DNA of 64,000 bases from Candidatus Gastranaerophilales bacterium (GCA_944323985.1 CALUUP010000007.1:1-64000), one strand, 5' to 3'; counted from the stretch's first letter, positions 16,844 through 28,604 are shown. A program made the numbers and translations. The notes: generated by a model not told the origin, from the letters alone.

Positions 16844-18880
16844 TTATTCGTTTGCATAACCCAAAACCCTTATAAATTCACTTGTTGAAGTATTACCCTC
16901 AACAATGTGATTTAAACAAGAATATTTTAAAGTTTTCATACCTGCTGCAACAGCAGCTTCTTCAATTTCAATATCATGTGCACCCTGTGCAATTAATTTT
17001 TTTATTTCACGAGTTATAGGCATAACTTCATAAATACCTATACGCCCTGTATATCCTAAGAATCCACAATCTTTACAGCCTTTTTTTCTATATAATTTTG
17101 TAGATAACAACTGCTCTTGAACTTTTGCATCAGTTGCAATATGTTTTACTTCTTCTTCAGTTGGGAAATAAGCTTCTTTACATTTATCACAAAGCTTTCT
17201 CACCAAACGTTGTGCAATTACACCAGTCAAAGTTGAAGATACCAAATAATCCTTAGCACCCATTTCAATTAAACGAGTAACAGTTGCGGCAGCAGAATTG
17301 GTGTGGACTGTACTTAATACCAAGTGACCTGTAAGAGCAGCTGAAATAGCTACTTCTAAAGTTTCAAAGTCACGAATTTCACCAATCAAAATAATATCGG
17401 GGTCTTGTCTTAAAATAGCACGCATGCAAGATGCAAAAGTAATATCAGCTTTTGGATTAACTTGAGATTGATTAATACCTTCCAACTTAATTTCTATCGG
17501 ATCTTCAATTGTAGTTATATTTACATCTTCCTTATTTAAAGCCTTCAAAATCGTATATAAAGTTGTAGTTTTTCCTGAACCGGTAGGACCAGAAGTCAGT
17601 ATAATACCGTTTGGACTCTGAACCATATCATGAATTTTTTGAATATCGGCATCAGATGCACCCATAATAACCATTTTTTCACCCGAAGCTTTTAAACTAA
17701 CTGCAGGGGCAAGAATACGAATAACAACCTTTTCTTTTCCAGAAACAGGCAATGTATTAATACGAAAATCATACATTCTATCATTATACTTTATAGAAAA
17801 AGTACCATCTTGAGGGCGTCTATGTTCTGCAATATTCATTCTTGCCAAAACTTTAAAACGCGTAATAACAGCCTGTTCAATACTTCCAGGAATTTCTAAA
17901 ACTTTTTTCAATATACCATCAGAACGCAAGCGCACAACATAATATCCTAATCTCGGCTCAATATGAATATCAGAAGCTTTTGCATCAATAGCATCAGTTA
18001 TAATTTTATAAACAAACTTTGCAACGTTACCACTCGCATCTTGTAACTCTTTCTCAACCTGAGTCCACAAAGATTCTTCATTAGAAAATTGAGCTGCTTC
18101 TTCTTCAATGCTTTGAATTATTCTCTCAGTTTCTTTTGCAGATTTTTCTGTCTTTCTCAGAACAAAATACTCTTTTAAGTACTGCTCATACTCAAAATAT
18201 GGTATACAATATACATTTAAGGATCTACCTGTTGAAAGAGAAATTTCTCGAATGGTGTACTTATCACTTGGATTAACCATTGCAACAGCAAGCTTATTAC
18301 TTGCATCCAAAGACATTATTATAGTCTGTTTCTTTTCGACAAAATCATCAGGTAAAAGTTTTAAAATTGATTTATCTACTGATATATTCTTTTTTGAAAC
18401 AACTTCACAACCAAACTTCTTTTTTAAATATGAAACAATTTGCTCATAAGTTAAATACTCTTTTTCATAAAAAACAGCATCTAAAGGAAGTTTTTTATCT
18501 TTTGAAATCTTTAAGCACTCTTCTAACTGTTCTTTAGTAATCCAACCAATAGTAACAAGCATTTCTTCTGGAGTAGGTTCAGAAGATTCTACCTTATCTG
18601 ATATAGAAGAATTCGTTTCTACAAACAATGATGAAATTATATTATCAAAATCACGCGACTCTATCTGAATAAACTGAGGAGTTAAAGTCGAATACTTTTC
18701 TCTTATAATATTTTCTACCTGAACCTTATTAGAAAGATTATCTTTATTTAATATGACATAAAAATCAGATTTTCTTTTATCCACTGGAATAAAACCTGAT
18801 GATTTCATCAGGTTTATATCAAATGTACTTAAATATTCTTTATTTATACTATTTTTTAATTTTTCTAATTGATTAGTCAT
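16844..18880 (-). CDS. gspE: Type II secretion / type IV pilus assembly ATPase GspE (PilB-like)
   Basis: 678 residues. The N-terminal half has an MshEN-like domain (PTPEEMLVTIGWITKEQLEE, then LPDDFVEKKQTI). The ATPase core has Walker A GPTGSGKTT near residue 430, Walker B ILIGEIRD, and His-box LSTVHTNSAAATVTRL. The zinc site CDKC...CKDCGFLGYTGR follows. It powers assembly of the pilus or pseudopilus at the inner membrane. It begins two codons after the gspD stop with no clear ribosome site, so it probably relies on coupling. Confidence 0.95.
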   Translation of the reverse strand: MTNQLEKLKNSINKEYLSTFDINLMKSSGFIPVDKRKSDFYVILNKDNLSNKVQVENIIREKYSTLTPQFIQIESRDFDNIISSLFVETNSSISDKVESSEPTPEEMLVTIGWITKEQLEECLKISKDKKLPLDAVFYEKEYLTYEQIVSYLKKKFGCEVVSKKNISVDKSILKLLPDDFVEKKQTIIMSLDASNKLAVAMVNPSDKYTIREISLSTGRSLNVYCIPYFEYEQYLKEYFVLRKTEKSAKETERIIQSIEEEAAQFSNEESLWTQVEKELQDASGNVAKFVYKIITDAIDAKASDIHIEPRLGYYVVRLRSDGILKKVLEIPGSIEQAVITRFKVLARMNIAEHRRPQDGTFSIKYNDRMYDFRINTLPVSGKEKVVIRILAPAVSLKASGEKMVIMGASDADIQKIHDMVQSPNGIILTSGPTGSGKTTTLYTILKALNKEDVNITTIEDPIEIKLEGINQSQVNPKADITFASCMRAILRQDPDIILIGEIRDFETLEVAISAALTGHLVLSTVHTNSAAATVTRLIEMGAKDYLVSSTLTGVIAQRLVRKLCDKCKEAYFPTEEEVKHIATDAKVQEQLLSTKLYRKKGCKDCGFLGYTGRIGIYEVMPITREIKKLIAQGAHDIEIEEAAVAAGMKTLKYSCLNHIVEGNTSTSEFIRVLGYANE

Positions 18881-18884
18881 AACA

Positions 18885-20738
18885 TCATAAATTATCAGCT
18901 ACAGCACCATCTCCATCATTTATAATTCTAGGAGTGATCATAATAACAAGTTCGCTTTTTGTTTTTCTAGAGGTAGTAGATCTAAATACAGTACCAACAA
19001 CAGGTAAATCCCCTAAAATAGGAATTTTTCTAACCACCTTAGAATCTTCTTCTTGAATCATACCTCCAATAACTAAAGTTTCACCATCTTTTATTCTAAT
19101 ATTCTTCAAATCAAGATTTCTACGGCTTAATAAAGTTGCCTGTAAATCAGAAGTACCAGTCAATGACTTAGTTGTAACCTGTCCAGCTTCAGTAGCATAT
19201 TCAGGAGATATATTTAAAGTTACATAACCTTCCGGAGAAATAAATGGCGTTAATTTAACCTTTATACCTTTATCTTCACCAATAGTATAAGTTCTTTGAA
19301 CAGTACCTATAGCCCCCATACCTGTACCTGTTGAAGATAAAAATTCAGAAGTAACCTTTTCTACATAATCCTGAGTTAAATCAATAACAGATTCTTGACC
19401 ATTGGTAATTAATAACTTAGGATTAGCAAGAACTCTTGCTTTACTATTTTCAATTAAATAATTCATTTGCCAAGACAAATAAGAAGAATTACCTCCTGGA
19501 TAAGGTTTTTTACCTGTAACAGCTATGTACTGAGGAGGTAAAAAATTACCATTTTCATCATAAGATGGCTCAATCCAATAATGCTCAGTTACATCATAAA
19601 CTCTTTGTCCAACACCGCCTTCTCTTCCACCAGAAGATGAAGTGCCATTAAAATGGAAGTTCCAAGCCTTACTTTGAATAGCCCAATCATTTGTAAACTC
19701 TTTGCTACCTTGTTCATTTAATTCCACTATAGAAACTTCTAAATACGCTTGAGGCTGTTTTATATCATTTTCTTTAACAAACTTTTCAACCATAGCCATT
19801 TGAGCTTCAGAACCACCCATCAAAGTTACAGTACCTCTTTGCGGGAAATAAGAAACTGCTAAATTCTGAACATCAAAAGAAGATGCAGAAGATTTAGGAG
19901 CTGCTGGAGCTACTGAGCAAGCAACAACACCCTCGCCTAACTTGATATCTCCAGAACCAGATGCTGTAGAAGCGGCTCCTCCGGTTGCAGAACCTGAAGA
20001 ACTTCTTGATGAGCCAGAAGAAGAACTTCCATTTACAGTACCCCTTGATGGTAACAAGAAATTACAAATCATGTTAGCCATTTCTGCAGGAGTAGTATGA
20101 TTCACTACAAAAGTCTTAGACAAAGGCTCTCTATCTAATTGTGCAATAACTTTCTCTACAATTTTTGCATCAGAAGGCATACCAAAAACGATAACTTCAT
20201 TAGTGGCTGTATTTACTGTTGCAGCTTCTACTGATGATAACCCAACCTTCTGCATTGCAAACACATTACTATTCAAAAACTCTGCAATCCTTGATGCACT
20301 TACATACTTAATTGGAAATACCATCATCTCTTGTTTTGAAAAACTAGCATTATCAGAATCACCTTTTGCAATTATTACCAAAGTATTATTTTGTTTGTAA
20401 TAATTTAAACCTGCTATATCTAAAACTAATTTAAACGCATCATTAATCGGAGTATTTACTAAATCTAAAGTAACTTTACCGCTCACTGACGAATGAAAAA
20501 CAATATTCATACCGGCTTTATCAGCAAACATTCTTAAAACCTGTTGAACATCAGAATCCCTTAAACTTAAGGTAATATTGTTATTTTTGTCTGTCAATTT
20601 TACATTACTTGACAGATCCATAACACTTGAACAATAAGCTTCTGCATTATAAACAGCATCTGCTAAACACCCAGGCACAGTAAACGCAAATAATAACGCT
20701 GCTGATAGCAATCGCTGTTTATGATTATATTTCATCAT
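18885..20738 (-). CDS. gspD: Outer-membrane secretin GspD/PilQ
   Basis: 617 residues with an N-terminal signal peptide. An STN-like N0 domain (LRDSDVQQVLRMFADKAGMN) is followed by two NOLW-type domains. A Ser/Gly-rich insert separates them near residues 225-265. The C-terminal secretin barrel holds ARVLANPKLLITNGQ and ends SELVIMITPRI. It forms the outer-membrane channel, implying a double membrane. The start overlaps the gspC stop (ATGATG after GGAGGGG). No AMIN domain is visible, unlike many cyanobacterial PilQ. Confidence 0.93.
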   Translation of the reverse strand: MMKYNHKQRLLSAALLFAFTVPGCLADAVYNAEAYCSSVMDLSSNVKLTDKNNNITLSLRDSDVQQVLRMFADKAGMNIVFHSSVSGKVTLDLVNTPINDAFKLVLDIAGLNYYKQNNTLVIIAKGDSDNASFSKQEMMVFPIKYVSASRIAEFLNSNVFAMQKVGLSSVEAATVNTATNEVIVFGMPSDAKIVEKVIAQLDREPLSKTFVVNHTTPAEMANMICNFLLPSRGTVNGSSSSGSSRSSSGSATGGAASTASGSGDIKLGEGVVACSVAPAAPKSSASSFDVQNLAVSYFPQRGTVTLMGGSEAQMAMVEKFVKENDIKQPQAYLEVSIVELNEQGSKEFTNDWAIQSKAWNFHFNGTSSSGGREGGVGQRVYDVTEHYWIEPSYDENGNFLPPQYIAVTGKKPYPGGNSSYLSWQMNYLIENSKARVLANPKLLITNGQESVIDLTQDYVEKVTSEFLSSTGTGMGAIGTVQRTYTIGEDKGIKVKLTPFISPEGYVTLNISPEYATEAGQVTTKSLTGTSDLQATLLSRRNLDLKNIRIKDGETLVIGGMIQEEDSKVVRKIPILGDLPVVGTVFRSTTSRKTKSELVIMITPRIINDGDGAVADNL

Positions 20739-21394
20739 TTTTCCCCTCCGAATTTTTTACTTAAATTTGAAACGTCATTATGATTCACTGAACCCTCAGT
20801 TAAAATCTCGCCTATACCAGCTTTATAAACATTTGTTCCTAATTTTACAGTAACACTGTCCTGCATTATATTTAAAATATGATAATTATTTACAACATCA
20901 CCCTTTTTTACCAAATAATCATTACCTTCAATATTTAATATTGCAGAAGGACTGAATTTATCATACAAAATGCCTGAAACAATAGTATCCATGACCCTTG
21001 CTGCATCAGAAGTATCATTTACAGCATCTGGCGGTGCAACCAAATCATATGTTGGAACATCACTTACAGTTGAACTTCCACTAATATCCCTATATGGTAA
21101 AAAAGGATTAGCCTTGACTGTACCAGCAGGTATTGATATCAAATCCTTCTTCGCACTAGTCGCATTCAATGGTACCTCTGCCAAAGAAATGGTACTATCT
21201 TCTACCACCAAATCATCAGTATTACCGAATATACCAGCTCCTTTTATAAAAAAGCTCAAAGCACATAAACTTAATATAATTAATGAAAATTTCAAAGCAA
21301 CAAAAGACTTCTGCCTTGTAAACATTCTTATAAGCTCATCAGCCGATAACTCTGTAATCTTAAAACCTTGTTTTACTTTTCTATAACTACGCAT
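20735..21394 (-). CDS. GspC/PilP-like bitopic inner-membrane protein
   Basis: 219 residues: a basic cytoplasmic tail, one membrane helix near residues 33-52, a flexible Asp/Ser/Pro-rich linker, then a small beta domain (about 135-205: VSGILYDKFSPSAILNIEG, YLVKKGDVVNNYHI, KLGTNVYKAGIGE). This is the layout of GspC homology-region or PilP proteins that connect the inner platform to the secretin. First gene of the gsp operon. Assignment rests on layout and position. Confidence 0.75.
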   Translation of the reverse strand: MRSYRKVKQGFKITELSADELIRMFTRQKSFVALKFSLIILSLCALSFFIKGAGIFGNTDDLVVEDSTISLAEVPLNATSAKKDLISIPAGTVKANPFLPYRDISGSSTVSDVPTYDLVAPPDAVNDTSDAARVMDTIVSGILYDKFSPSAILNIEGNDYLVKKGDVVNNYHILNIMQDSVTVKLGTNVYKAGIGEILTEGSVNHNDVSNLSKKFGGEK

Positions 21395-21548
21395 ATTTCT
21401 CTTTTATACTTCTTTTTGCTCTCTTACTACTTCATAATATATTAGAATTAATATTTTTTAAATCCTATGTTTATATTATTAATCTCAAACTTCCCTTCAA
21501 ATTTTAACAGTATTAAGTATATAATACCACAATTTTGAAATATTGCAA

Positions 21549-22148
21549 TCAAATATTATCCTGCTGATACCTCACATATGCATAAGCATTAAAATCTAAA
21601 GAACCAAAAATAATTTTCACAAAATTGTTATCATAAGGCAATAATTCAACAAAATCTATCGTATCCTTACCAAAATCATTCTTAGTTTCTGAAGCGCGAA
21701 TTTTTCCTTTATAAAATTGAGATTGATAGAACTTAAAATAAATATCCCCTCCACTCTCTCTTTCTGCAAAAACTTTATAATAACCTTTTTCAATAGGATT
21801 CTCGTCAATAATCAAATTAACGGGAACATTCAACAACATCCCTTCATCAACTTTCCCAAGAACATCTAAAGGCGTTATATTTTTATCCGTATTCAAATCG
21901 GAATGTAAACTATTTCCGCCGCCACTAAGTTTTTTTACCCTTTTCTTTCGCTGTTTTTCTTCTTTTTGCTTCTTCTTTCCTTCTAATACATCTATCGCTT
22001 GTTCAAATTCTTGATTTGTAATAGATTTCTGACCATCCCAAGCGCGATCAATATTACCAAAATCACTCCATTCATCTTCTGCAAAAACACTTAGCGAGAA
22101 ACATAAAACCGATATAAAAATTATAAATATACGAAATTTTGTATTCAT
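21549..22148 (-). CDS. Secreted/periplasmic protein of unknown function
   Basis: 199 residues with a signal peptide (cleavage likely after LSVFA, before EDEW). A strongly basic Lys/Arg stretch around residues 57-72 is followed by a beta-rich domain (EKGYYKVFAERES, GDIYFKFYQSQFYKGKI). I do not recognise it. It stands divergent to the TPR gene. TATATT lies six bases before the ATG and there is no ribosome site, predicting a leaderless mRNA. Confidence 0.6.
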   Translation of the reverse strand: MNTKFRIFIIFISVLCFSLSVFAEDEWSDFGNIDRAWDGQKSITNQEFEQAIDVLEGKKKQKEEKQRKKRVKKLSGGGNSLHSDLNTDKNITPLDVLGKVDEGMLLNVPVNLIIDENPIEKGYYKVFAERESGGDIYFKFYQSQFYKGKIRASETKNDFGKDTIDFVELLPYDNNFVKIIFGSLDFNAYAYVRYQQDNI

Positions 22149-22264
22149 GATAATAATATATAATCAACTTACACTAAAAGTAAAGTATAAAAATATCATC
22201 TCAGATATTCCTTTTTTTCAAGAATTGTGTATAATAGAATTGTAGTTACAAGAGAGAAGTATTA

Positions 22265-23926
22265 ATGACAGATATAAACATCATTATAATAGTTGTGGCT
22301 TTTATTGCAGCAATTGCAGCTATCTATATACTATACTCCATAATATTGTTTCAAGGAATTTCCACAAAAAAAGGTGATGAATTACAACTTTCAACCAAAA
22401 ATATTCTTGAACAAGTAGAAGTTTTATTTGACAAGAAAGAATACGCTCTTGTACAACTTTTATCAACAAAATACTTAGACAGGGTTCCTGATCATATTGA
22501 TGTTAGAATCTATTTAGCAAAAGCTTATTATGCTGATAGAAAATACAACCAAGCAATTAAACAGTGTTCAATAATATTAAAAAGAAAATCTAACAATATA
22601 GAAACTCGACAACTTTTAGGGGATTGTTACATAAAAAAACAACTACCGCTTAAAGCAATAAAAGAATATGAATATGTTTATGACTACAGAAAAACTGATA
22701 AGGATGTAGTAAGAACATTAGCTAAATTATACAGAGAAACTGACCAAATTTTTTCTGCTATCGGGGCTTACGAAGTTCTTGCGGATTTATCAGAATTAGA
22801 AGAAGATATTGCAGACATACAGTCTATATTAGCGGAATTAAACGAAGAAATTCACGATTACCCTGCCGCTTTTGAAGCATATAAAACAAGACTGGGAATA
22901 TATCCTAATGATATTAATACAAACAGAAAACTTACTGAACTTTACATTAAAATAAAAAACTATCCGGTTGCAATAGAAACTCTTTTATACATGCTTTCTT
23001 TTGTAACAGAAGCAAAAGTTCTACTTTGGATTTATGAAACATTAGTAGCTTTAAGTATAGAAACAGAGGATTACGAAAAGGCGATAGAATATTCTGAAAA
23101 ATTATTAGACATTCAAGGTTCAGACAAATTTAAAGTAAGAAATAATATTGCAACCTTTAACCTAAAACTAAAACGTACGAATGAAGGAATTTCTATACTT
23201 GAAGATTTAGCAATGATGTCGCAAAACGGTTTTGATGTCACACTTGAGCTTTCAGATGCATATATCCAGAATAAAGAATATCAAAAAGCTTTAGAAAAAT
23301 ACAAAATACTACTTGATAAAGCAACTCCTAGAGAAGCAAAGACTGTTAATTTACTATTGTGTGAATTATACATTAACTGGGCAAAAGATTATGCAGATAA
23401 AGAAAAATATGAAGAATCTTTCGATTTATTAAAAGAGGCAACAGAGTATAACGCATTAAACCCTGAAATATATTATTATATGGCAAAAAATTATTTCAAA
23501 TTAAAAAATTACACTGCAACAGTTGAAGCTGCAAATAAGGCAATTGAATACGACAAACAAAAAGAAAATCAGTCTAAATACCTATTATTATTATCTGATG
23601 CACACCACCAACTTGGGAATTTCTTTGAAGAAAAGAAAGCCCTAACTGATTTGTTGAAATACGATGATAAAAATCCTCAAGGTCTTTATAGAGTTGGGCT
23701 TATGTACGCTGCCCAACACGATTTTAAAAACGCTGAAGATTCTTTTAAAAAAGCAATTAATAATGATCCAGACCTTATTAAGGCAAAGTATAATTTAGCA
23801 CTTTTATATGAAAACAATAATAGAGATAGAGCAAAGGAACTTTACATTGAAATTCTTGAACAAGATCCGTCTTTTGAAGAAGCAAAAAATGCTCTTGCAG
23901 ATTTATCTTCATCAGATTATTACTAG
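22265..23926 (+). CDS. TPR-repeat protein with N-terminal membrane anchor
   Basis: 553 residues. An N-terminal membrane helix (about 5-28, INIIIIVVAFIAAIAAIYIL) is followed almost entirely by tetratricopeptide repeats, for example YNQAIKQCSIILKRK, YQKALEKYKILLDKA and FKNAEDSFKKAINNDPDLIKAKYNLALLY (location of the last repeats). A cytoplasmic scaffold anchored to the inner membrane is likely; partners unknown. GAGAGAAG precedes the ATG. The stop codon overlaps the end of a convergent small gene by four bases. Confidence 0.85.
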   Translation: MTDINIIIIVVAFIAAIAAIYILYSIILFQGISTKKGDELQLSTKNILEQVEVLFDKKEYALVQLLSTKYLDRVPDHIDVRIYLAKAYYADRKYNQAIKQCSIILKRKSNNIETRQLLGDCYIKKQLPLKAIKEYEYVYDYRKTDKDVVRTLAKLYRETDQIFSAIGAYEVLADLSELEEDIADIQSILAELNEEIHDYPAAFEAYKTRLGIYPNDINTNRKLTELYIKIKNYPVAIETLLYMLSFVTEAKVLLWIYETLVALSIETEDYEKAIEYSEKLLDIQGSDKFKVRNNIATFNLKLKRTNEGISILEDLAMMSQNGFDVTLELSDAYIQNKEYQKALEKYKILLDKATPREAKTVNLLLCELYINWAKDYADKEKYEESFDLLKEATEYNALNPEIYYYMAKNYFKLKNYTATVEAANKAIEYDKQKENQSKYLLLLSDAHHQLGNFFEEKKALTDLLKYDDKNPQGLYRVGLMYAAQHDFKNAEDSFKKAINNDPDLIKAKYNLALLYENNNRDRAKELYIEILEQDPSFEEAKNALADLSSSDYY

Positions 23927-24096
23927 ACATCTTCCGGAATATAAATTACTGTATCATTCAGATACATTCTAGCATTTTCAGAAGTTGAGAATCTTGGAAC
24001 AATCCTTTGATAATCTTGGACTATTGATAAAATATCATCCGTTGACATCTTAATTAATCTTCTTGAGTTTTCACTTGTTTCAATAATTTTTGCCAT
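23923..24096 (-). CDS. Small 57-residue protein, unknown function
   Basis: A short gene below usual length cut-offs. ATG at 24096 with GAAAGGATG eight to ten bases upstream; stop TAG at 23925-23923. The product starts MAKIIETSENSRRLIKMS and ends DTVIYIPEDV. Middle: TDDILSIVQDYQRIVPRF, so a short helical protein with no Cys. Normal codon use, a good ribosome site and the snug convergent fit with the TPR gene support it. Confidence 0.6.
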   Translation of the reverse strand: MAKIIETSENSRRLIKMSTDDILSIVQDYQRIVPRFSTSENARMYLNDTVIYIPEDV

Positions 24097-24161
24097 TATT
24101 CATCCTTTCACTTATAAAAAGATTAACGGCTCTTTAAAAATTATCTTTAAACAATTCATTT

Positions 24162-24689
24162 TTAAACATTAGGAAAAACATTTCCACTTTGAATATAAAT
24201 TTCAAAATTTTCTTCAATATTTACGCTTGCAGCAGTAATAATATAGTCTTCAAAATGAAATTTTTTAAATTTTTGAGCAGGCTTACCTAATTTATATTCC
24301 GCTTCATATCTAGTCCATTCATTATAAAATTCTTCTAAAGTATTACATTTAAATCCCATACGTTTAGAAATATCTTCAAAATTTCTTAACTTTATTTGTT
24401 CAATATCAATCCCACAATCATAATTAGAAAAAGCTAAAACAATATAATCATTACTATGACTTATACTAAAAAATTTTTCTCTACTTTCTAAAAAAGGTTT
24501 TTTCCCATTAAAAATAATTTTTCTATTTTCAATTTTATAGAATTCTCTTAAAATCCTATCAACCATTAAATATGATAAACAATGCTGTTCCCACTTCTTT
24601 TGATTAGAAATTTCTTTTTTTTGAAATTCTTTTAAAAGTTCTCTATGAACATTATCTACATCTATTAATTCAATAACAAAAATATCCAT
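24162..24689 (-). CDS. 4'-phosphopantetheinyl transferase (Sfp type)
   Basis: 175 residues. The family motifs are GKKPFLES (62-69), FSISHS (74-79), the metal-binding GIDIE (93-97) and WTRYEAEYK (125-133, with the catalytic Glu and Lys). It transfers phosphopantetheine from CoA to a carrier-protein serine. The short length fits a compact Sfp-like enzyme. It could serve fatty-acid ACP or the ketosynthase cluster at 49-54 kb. TATAAT stands seven bases before the ATG with no ribosome site. Confidence 0.85.
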   Translation of the reverse strand: MDIFVIELIDVDNVHRELLKEFQKKEISNQKKWEQHCLSYLMVDRILREFYKIENRKIIFNGKKPFLESREKFFSISHSNDYIVLAFSNYDCGIDIEQIKLRNFEDISKRMGFKCNTLEEFYNEWTRYEAEYKLGKPAQKFKKFHFEDYIITAASVNIEENFEIYIQSGNVFPNV

Positions 24690-24742
24690 ACTTAATATTA
24701 TAAGATAAAAAATATAAAATAATTTTATGTTAAAATAAACCT

Positions 24743-26041
24743 ATGAAAAAAATTGCATTAATAAGTTATGGATGTCCGAAAAATCTTGTTGATTCAGAAT
24801 TAATGTTAGGATTATTAGCAGAAAATGGCTATTCAATAACGTTAAATGAAGAAGAAGCAGATACTGTTATTATAAATACTTGCTCTTTTATTGCTGATGC
24901 CGAAAGAGAATCTATTCACGCAATATTAGAAATGGCAGAAAAAAATAAAAATATAATTGTTACAGGCTGTTTGTCTCAAAAACATCCTGAAGAATTAAAA
25001 AAAGAGATTCCGGAAATTAAAGCAATTTTAGGAACAACTGATTTTACTAAAATAGTAGAAGTTTTAAAAAATATAGATAAAGGTTTTATCGATGAAGTAA
25101 ATAGAAATCCGGAATACATTTATCCTGAAACAATAGAGCGTCAACAAATAACAATGGGAGCAAGTTCTTATATAAAAATAGCGGACGGATGTAATTATCG
25201 TTGTGGATATTGTGTAATTCCTTATTTACGAGGTAATTATCGTTCAAGAAAAATCGAAAATATAGTTGAAGAAGCTAAAAAACTTGTAAAAAAAGGTGTA
25301 ACTGAAATTATTTTAATAGCACAAGATACAACCGGATATGGAGTTGATATTTATAAAAAACCAATGCTTCCAAAACTACTGGAAGAATTAAATAAAATTG
25401 AAGGTTTAGGTTGGATTAGAACAATGTATGCATATCCAACTCAAATGAATGATGAATTATTGAATACGATTGCAAAATTGAATAAAGTTGTTAAATATGT
25501 TGATATACCTTTGCAACATTCACATCCGGAAATGTTAAAAATGATGAATCGTCCATCTTTTGATTATCGTCCAATGATTGAAAATATAAGAAAAATAATT
25601 CCAAATGTTTCTATAAGGACGGCATTCATAGTTGGTTATCCCGGAGAAACCGAAGAATATTTTGAACATTTATGCAAATTCGTTGAAGATATGAAATTTG
25701 ATAAAATGGGAGTATTTACTTATTCAAGAGAAAAAGGAACACCTTCCTACAATTTGCCAAATAGAGTAAATTCAAGAATTGCAAAACAAAGATATAAAAA
25801 ATTAATGGAAATTCAACAAAAAATTTCAATGGAAAGAAATAAAACTTTTATTGGAAAAATAGTTCCTTGTATTATTGAATGTTATTCAGATGAGGGAGAA
25901 GTTATTGCAAGAACTCAATATGATGCTCCAGAAATTGATGGAATTGTTAATATCAGAACAAATAAGCATGTTGTTCCCGGTGATATTGAAATGGTAAAAA
26001 TTATAGATTGTACTGAATACGATTTAATTGGAGAGATATAA
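24743..26041 (+). CDS. rimO: Ribosomal protein S12 methylthiotransferase RimO
   Basis: 432 residues. Radical-SAM methylthiotransferase that modifies an Asp of ribosomal protein S12. The N-terminal UPF0004 domain begins ISYGCPKNLVDSE with the Cys residues for the second cluster (NTCSF, VTGCLSQ). The radical SAM motif is CNYRCGYC, followed by a C-terminal TRAM domain. The mark MLGLLAENGY supports RimO over MiaB. TAAAAT lies six bases before the ATG with no ribosome site, so a leaderless transcript is likely. Confidence 0.94.
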   Translation: MKKIALISYGCPKNLVDSELMLGLLAENGYSITLNEEEADTVIINTCSFIADAERESIHAILEMAEKNKNIIVTGCLSQKHPEELKKEIPEIKAILGTTDFTKIVEVLKNIDKGFIDEVNRNPEYIYPETIERQQITMGASSYIKIADGCNYRCGYCVIPYLRGNYRSRKIENIVEEAKKLVKKGVTEIILIAQDTTGYGVDIYKKPMLPKLLEELNKIEGLGWIRTMYAYPTQMNDELLNTIAKLNKVVKYVDIPLQHSHPEMLKMMNRPSFDYRPMIENIRKIIPNVSIRTAFIVGYPGETEEYFEHLCKFVEDMKFDKMGVFTYSREKGTPSYNLPNRVNSRIAKQRYKKLMEIQQKISMERNKTFIGKIVPCIIECYSDEGEVIARTQYDAPEIDGIVNIRTNKHVVPGDIEMVKIIDCTEYDLIGEI

Positions 26042-26156
26042 ATTAAATTATTAATTTTTTCTTAATTTTCTCATTATTTGGAAAAATTTAGGGTATAAGT
26101 TAAATATAGTTCAAAATGTCTTTTAGGCATGTTAGTTAAAATAGGAGGATATTATT

Positions 26157-26444
26157 ATGGCATTAAAACCATTACAAGACAGAATTGTTATCAAAGTTAT
26201 TGAAGATACAGAACAAACTTCAGGCGGAATTTTTATACCTGATAGCGCAAAAGAAAAGCCACAAAAAGGTGAAGTTGTTGCAGTAGGCGAAGGAAAAACT
26301 AATGATAAAGGTGAAAAAGAACCTATGGGAGTTAATGTAGGTGATATTATCCTATATGCTAAATATGCAGGCACAGATGTAAAAATGGATGGAGTAGAAT
26401 ACAAAATTCTATCAATTAAAGACGCTTTAGCAGTAGTTGAATAG
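26157..26444 (+). CDS. groES: Co-chaperonin GroES
   Basis: 95 residues, full length. It contains the mobile-loop region TSGGIFIPDSAKEKPQKGEV and ends IKDALAVVE. It caps GroEL in the protein-folding cycle. TAGGAGG precedes the ATG. No CIRCE operator (the HrcA box) is visible in 26042-26156. groEL follows, but a foreign-looking gene with inverted repeats separates the two. Confidence 0.97.
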   Translation: MALKPLQDRIVIKVIEDTEQTSGGIFIPDSAKEKPQKGEVVAVGEGKTNDKGEKEPMGVNVGDIILYAKYAGTDVKMDGVEYKILSIKDALAVVE

Positions 26445-26479
26445 ATTGTAAAGCAACTAGATAAAAGATAGATAAACAG

Positions 26480-26507
26480 TGAATAGTGATTAGTGACTAG
26501 TGAATAG
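26480..26507 (-). repeat. Left inverted heptamer array of the groESL insert
   Basis: Four 7-base units in a row: TGAATAG, TGATTAG, TGACTAG, TGAATAG. They are the reverse complement of the CTANTCA units on the right side (26872-26899). Together they form inverted arms of about 28 bases around the four-helix-bundle gene. Confidence 0.85.
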
Positions 26508-26512
26508 ATGTT

Positions 26513-26869
26513 ATGAATCATAAAGACTTAGAGGTTTGGAAAAAATCGATGGAATTGGTTTCAGAAATTTACAAGATAACTTGTGAATTTCCAGAAGAAG
26601 AGAAGTTTGGGTTAATAAATCAAATTCGTCGAGCCGCAATTTCAGTCCCCTCTAATATAGCAGAAGGTTCAGCAAGAAATTCTGATAAAGAAAATTTAAG
26701 ATTTATTGATATTGCTTGTGGTTCATTAGCAGAATTAGAGACTCAGTTATTAATTTCTGTACAATTAGGATATTGTGAAATGAATAAAACTCAAATTTTG
26801 ATTGAGAAAATAGATAATATTGGTAGAATGCTTTCTGGATTAAAAAAGCACTTGAGAAATAAAATATAA
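26513..26869 (+). CDS. Four-helix-bundle protein (23S rRNA intervening-sequence / S23 family)
   Basis: 118 residues with the family's signature: HKDLEVWKKSMEL at the start, FGLINQIRRAAISVPSNIAEGSAR in helices 2-3 (location), and SLAELETQLLIS. Related proteins are found in 23S rRNA intervening sequences and in diversity-generating retroelements (Avd); the free-standing type has no settled function. It sits between groES and groEL and is enclosed by inverted heptamer arrays. No ribosome site is seen before its ATG. A small mobile unit is a reasonable reading. Confidence 0.85.
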   Translation: MNHKDLEVWKKSMELVSEIYKITCEFPEEEKFGLINQIRRAAISVPSNIAEGSARNSDKENLRFIDIACGSLAELETQLLISVQLGYCEMNKTQILIEKIDNIGRMLSGLKKHLRNKI

Positions 26870-28585
<1,716 letters not shown>

Positions 28586-28604
28586 TTACTGCTTTAAATA
28601 AATA

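Noticed and set aside
20970-21386. 138-codon plus-strand frame opposite the gspC-like gene
   Set aside because: The minus-strand reading has a membrane helix, linker and domain in a coherent operon; the plus frame has no ribosome site and no recognisable protein.
26042-26156. CIRCE-type heat-shock operator before groES
   Set aside because: No TTAGCACTC...GAGTGCTAA-like inverted repeat is present, so HrcA control is not supported by sequence.
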